Assembly (NCBI GenBank): GCA_019426215.1
Contig: CM033391.1
Coordinates: forward strand, 4,824,708 to 4,888,707
Direction: 5' to 3'
Origin: Buddleja alternifolia
Taxonomy: Eukaryota; Streptophyta; Magnoliopsida; Lamiales; Scrophulariaceae
DNA: 64,000 bases
Made by a program: the position numbers and the translations under genes. The notes beneath the pieces were generated by a model. That model saw nothing but the letters and a program-made list of their open reading frames with translations, did not search any database and was not told the origin of the DNA. Position 1 is the first letter of the stretch. The number at the start of each line of letters is the position of its first letter. Of this stretch, positions 61,845 to 64,000 are shown one piece after another.

Positions 61845-62145
61845 TCTATTTTGAAAAATCATTTTTTTACCTTTCAATCATATTTTTTCTCTTTATTTTG
61901 AGTTCGTCCCTCCCAAATTCAAAATCTTGGTTATAACGAAAGAGATATAAGAGTATAAAATATGTCAAAAGTTGTAATTGAACTTAGTTTCTTATTATAT
62001 TTTTCTCCACAGATATACCGTACCGTACCGCGGGGGGCAAGCCCCCCGCACCCCCCTTTGACTCCTTCAACTATCTGCCAAAAAAAAATGTATACATATA
62101 TCACAATAATCTCGCCCCCCTCGTTCAAATTCCTAGCTCCGTCCC
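61845..62145. mobile_element. Truncated copy of the GGGACGGAG hAT element
   Basis: The right part matches 58740-59082: TTATAACGAAAGAGATATAA, GTACCGTACCGCGGGGGGCA and the CTAGCTCCGTCCCTA end. The left terminal repeat is not present. Confidence 0.75.
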
Positions 62146-62439
62146 TACTTGAGATTAGAATTTTGTCGACAGGAGAAATCATGTGAAATAAGAGAAAATG
62201 AAGTTATTCGCCAAGTTTATCAATGGTTCAAGAGGCACAACGGATGGTTAGCTAGATACTGCATTGGAATAACATTTGGAAAGTTATAATGTTGTAGTGC
62301 TATACTTGTAATAATTACAAATAAACAGACATGTTTATTGAACTTTGTAACTTGAATAGCAATAAAATTTGCAATACAGTTGTGGTTGTAAATAATTTTT
62401 GTCCGAACTATACGGACTTAATTGTTTGGTATATCTATT

Positions 62440-62970
62440 TTGGAGATATTTCTTTTCATGACAAAAGTGAGAAAAAGTATTTTTAGAGATAAAAATTGTG
62501 GTGTTAAAAGTGTGTTTGGGTGAGTTTTTTTTTTTTTTTTTTTTTTTTTAAGAAAAACATGCAATGATTATAGTTAATGTGATATGTTTCTAATTGTGAA
62601 AAACTTGTTAGAATTTGTATTTAGATATAATATTTCATATACGAATTTTAGTCAAATTCATCGATGTAAACATCAAAGAATTGGCAAAATGGATCTTATT
62701 TTGCACTTTGTGTTATTTTATGTTAGAATATGTGATTAATTTTCCATTCGGAGTTACAAAAAGCAGGAAAAACCCTTTCAATCGATGAGAATTTGTCAAA
62801 TCATGAATAGTCTAAAGCTACTTTTTTTTTTTTTTTGTTTGAAGATTTTTTTCAAAAAGTTAGCTACTTTTTCCAAATTTTACATGATAAAAATAGAAGT
62901 TTTTAGATTTTTTTTTATGAAAAAATCTTGATAGAATGTCATACAAATGCATTTTTCATATAATTTTCAT
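62440..62970 (+). repeat. Third, older copy of part of the A/B duplicated unit
   Basis: GACAAAAGTGAGAAAAAGTA, ATATGTTTCTAATTGTGAAAA, GGCAAAATGGATCTTATTTT and CAATCGATGAG occur in the same order as at 43690-44190 and 53680-54190. Divergence is visibly larger than between A and B, and long T tracts interrupt it. Confidence 0.7.
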
Positions 62971-63387
62971 TGAAAATTTAATTTTCAGAGAATGGTATGC
63001 CAACCGGTTAGGGTCGTAAATTCTGTTGTTATTTTTTTGAATTGTACTTTCAATACTTTTTTATCACTTGATTCATTCACAACAACATCGATCGACACCA
63101 AGCAGGTAACTCTTAAATGTTTGTAACAAGACATACCTCTTGCCAATTAAAAGTGACTCTTATGGAGTCTCCAGACTTCAAGTTCTAATATAATTATAAT
63201 CATTGATGTACGATTAATTTCTTATGAATTCGATTGAGCCGACCAATGGAGTTTAAATGTCCACTTCATAGTTGAATGGGTAGTAATAGTGTGAATTGTT
63301 GAGGAGTTGTATATTTAAGGGGACAAAATATGATCACCATTTACTTATATAAAATAATTAAACTTTATTCACAATAATAATTTGGAC
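62971..63387. other. Intergenic DNA
   Basis: Nothing recognisable. Confidence 0.4.
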
Positions 63388-63597
63388 CTAAAATGTAAGG
63401 CCAGAACAAGAGTTGGAAGTAGTAAAATGTGCAGTGAGGAAACAAAGTTTAGTGAATAGGGTAACATAACAAACACAATTCCGACCGTTAAAATCCAAGT
63501 CCAATTTGACTCTACGACCATACTTCTTCTGCTCTTTCTTCAGCAGGCAGCAGAGACACCAGAATAAAAACAGAAGAGCACAAAGAACGAATGTCAT
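63388..63597 (-). CDS. Possible small membrane peptide (uncertain)
   Basis: Read from the first ATG on the minus strand, MMTFVLCALLFLFWCLCCLL forms one hydrophobic helix rich in Cys and Leu. A basic KKEQKKYGRR segment follows, then a polar tail: about 69 aa in all. A helix followed at once by positive charges fits a single-pass membrane protein. Codons use more C and G than the surrounding AT-rich DNA. I do not recognise the family, and an upstream ATG in another frame would compete. It could equally be an exon of a gene that extends further or a chance frame. Confidence 0.25.
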   Translation of the reverse strand: MTFVLCALLFLFWCLCCLLKKEQKKYGRRVKLDLDFNGRNCVCYVTLFTKLCFLTAHFTTSNSCSGLTF

Positions 63598-63621
63598 CAT
63601 ACCATTATACCAAACCCCCAA

Positions 63622-64000
63622 TCCATCTCCTTAAACAATGTGCCCCTTAAAATACTTGGCAAATATAGGGACATTTCTTCTTTTTCTTTTTGATGAGTCA
63701 AATAATATGGGACATTGATATTAGGTGAGTGAATCTCACAAAGTTTACAACTCTAATTTATTCGTACAATCATAGCAGTTCATGTAATGACTAATACTTG
63801 AAGTTCGTATCGTCGTCAAACATGAATCTTTGTGGTTATTTCAAAACGTCGAGCACTAAGAATTCCTAATACAATGTGTTGGTATAATTGTATAAATCTC
63901 TTTTATATATAAAAAAGATCTATTTTACAAGAAGTTTTGATTCTTAAATTATAAGTTGTGCTTGGAATTTGGATTAGACAATTTTGATTTATGAGAAATA
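63622..64000. other. Intergenic DNA at the window's right edge
   Basis: Nothing recognisable. It could include the promoter of the possible minus-strand peptide. Confidence 0.35.

Overview
This is a repeat-dense, AT-rich stretch of nuclear DNA from a flowering plant, most likely a eudicot. The evidence is two plant genes with plant-type intron structure (a sesquiterpene synthase and a UDP-apiose/UDP-xylose synthase), plant-type retrotransposons (a Copia element, a Ty3/gypsy fragment, an L1-type LINE with RNase H, several solo LTRs), tRNA-derived SINEs, and many hAT-, Mutator- and Tourist-like small DNA elements. Species cannot be named from the sequence.

Layout. 1-4.9 kb: retrotransposon LTR end, a 1.7-kb solo LTR and a foldback MITE. 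4.9-5.4 kb: a small hAT element. 5.9-12.0 kb: a decayed LINE on the minus strand, lying between two pieces of DNA that also occur side by side upstream of the terpene synthase. 12.6-17.0 kb: AT-rich DNA with a hAT element. 18.6-21.6 kb: an intact seven-exon terpene synthase (546 aa), whose immediate upstream region is a hairpin-forming MITE. 21.7-25 kb: repeats including a 210-bp tandem duplication and a SINE. 25.0-27.9 kb: a solo LTR carrying a Tourist MITE. 28.7-31.4 kb: an intact nine-exon AXS gene (386 aa) on the minus strand.

From 31.5 kb a large direct duplication begins just upstream of the AXS core promoter. Unit A (31.49-44.80 kb) and unit B (45.35-54.86 kb) are homologous, separated by a hAT scrap and a Ty3/gypsy fragment. 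Each has its own insertions and the other often keeps the matching empty site. Unit A holds a 7.1-kb element with very long inverted arms built from tandem arrays (five units of about 176 bp, then about 22-bp repeats with a TGACGT core, mirrored on the other side), itself hit by a SINE and a solo LTR. A also has two hAT elements, a hairpin MITE and a satellite-like array. Unit B holds a decayed but full-length Copia element with 297-bp LTRs and a small Mutator-like MITE. Unit B carries a copy of the AXS promoter with no AXS gene behind it. 55-64 kb is further repeats, including a third, older copy of part of the duplicated unit.

Only two genes look functional: the terpene synthase (specialised metabolism, probably cytosolic sesquiterpenes) and AXS (nucleotide sugars for the cell wall). 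They do not form a pathway together. Everything else supported here is mobile or repetitive DNA. Repeat, element and splice boundaries were read by eye without alignment software.
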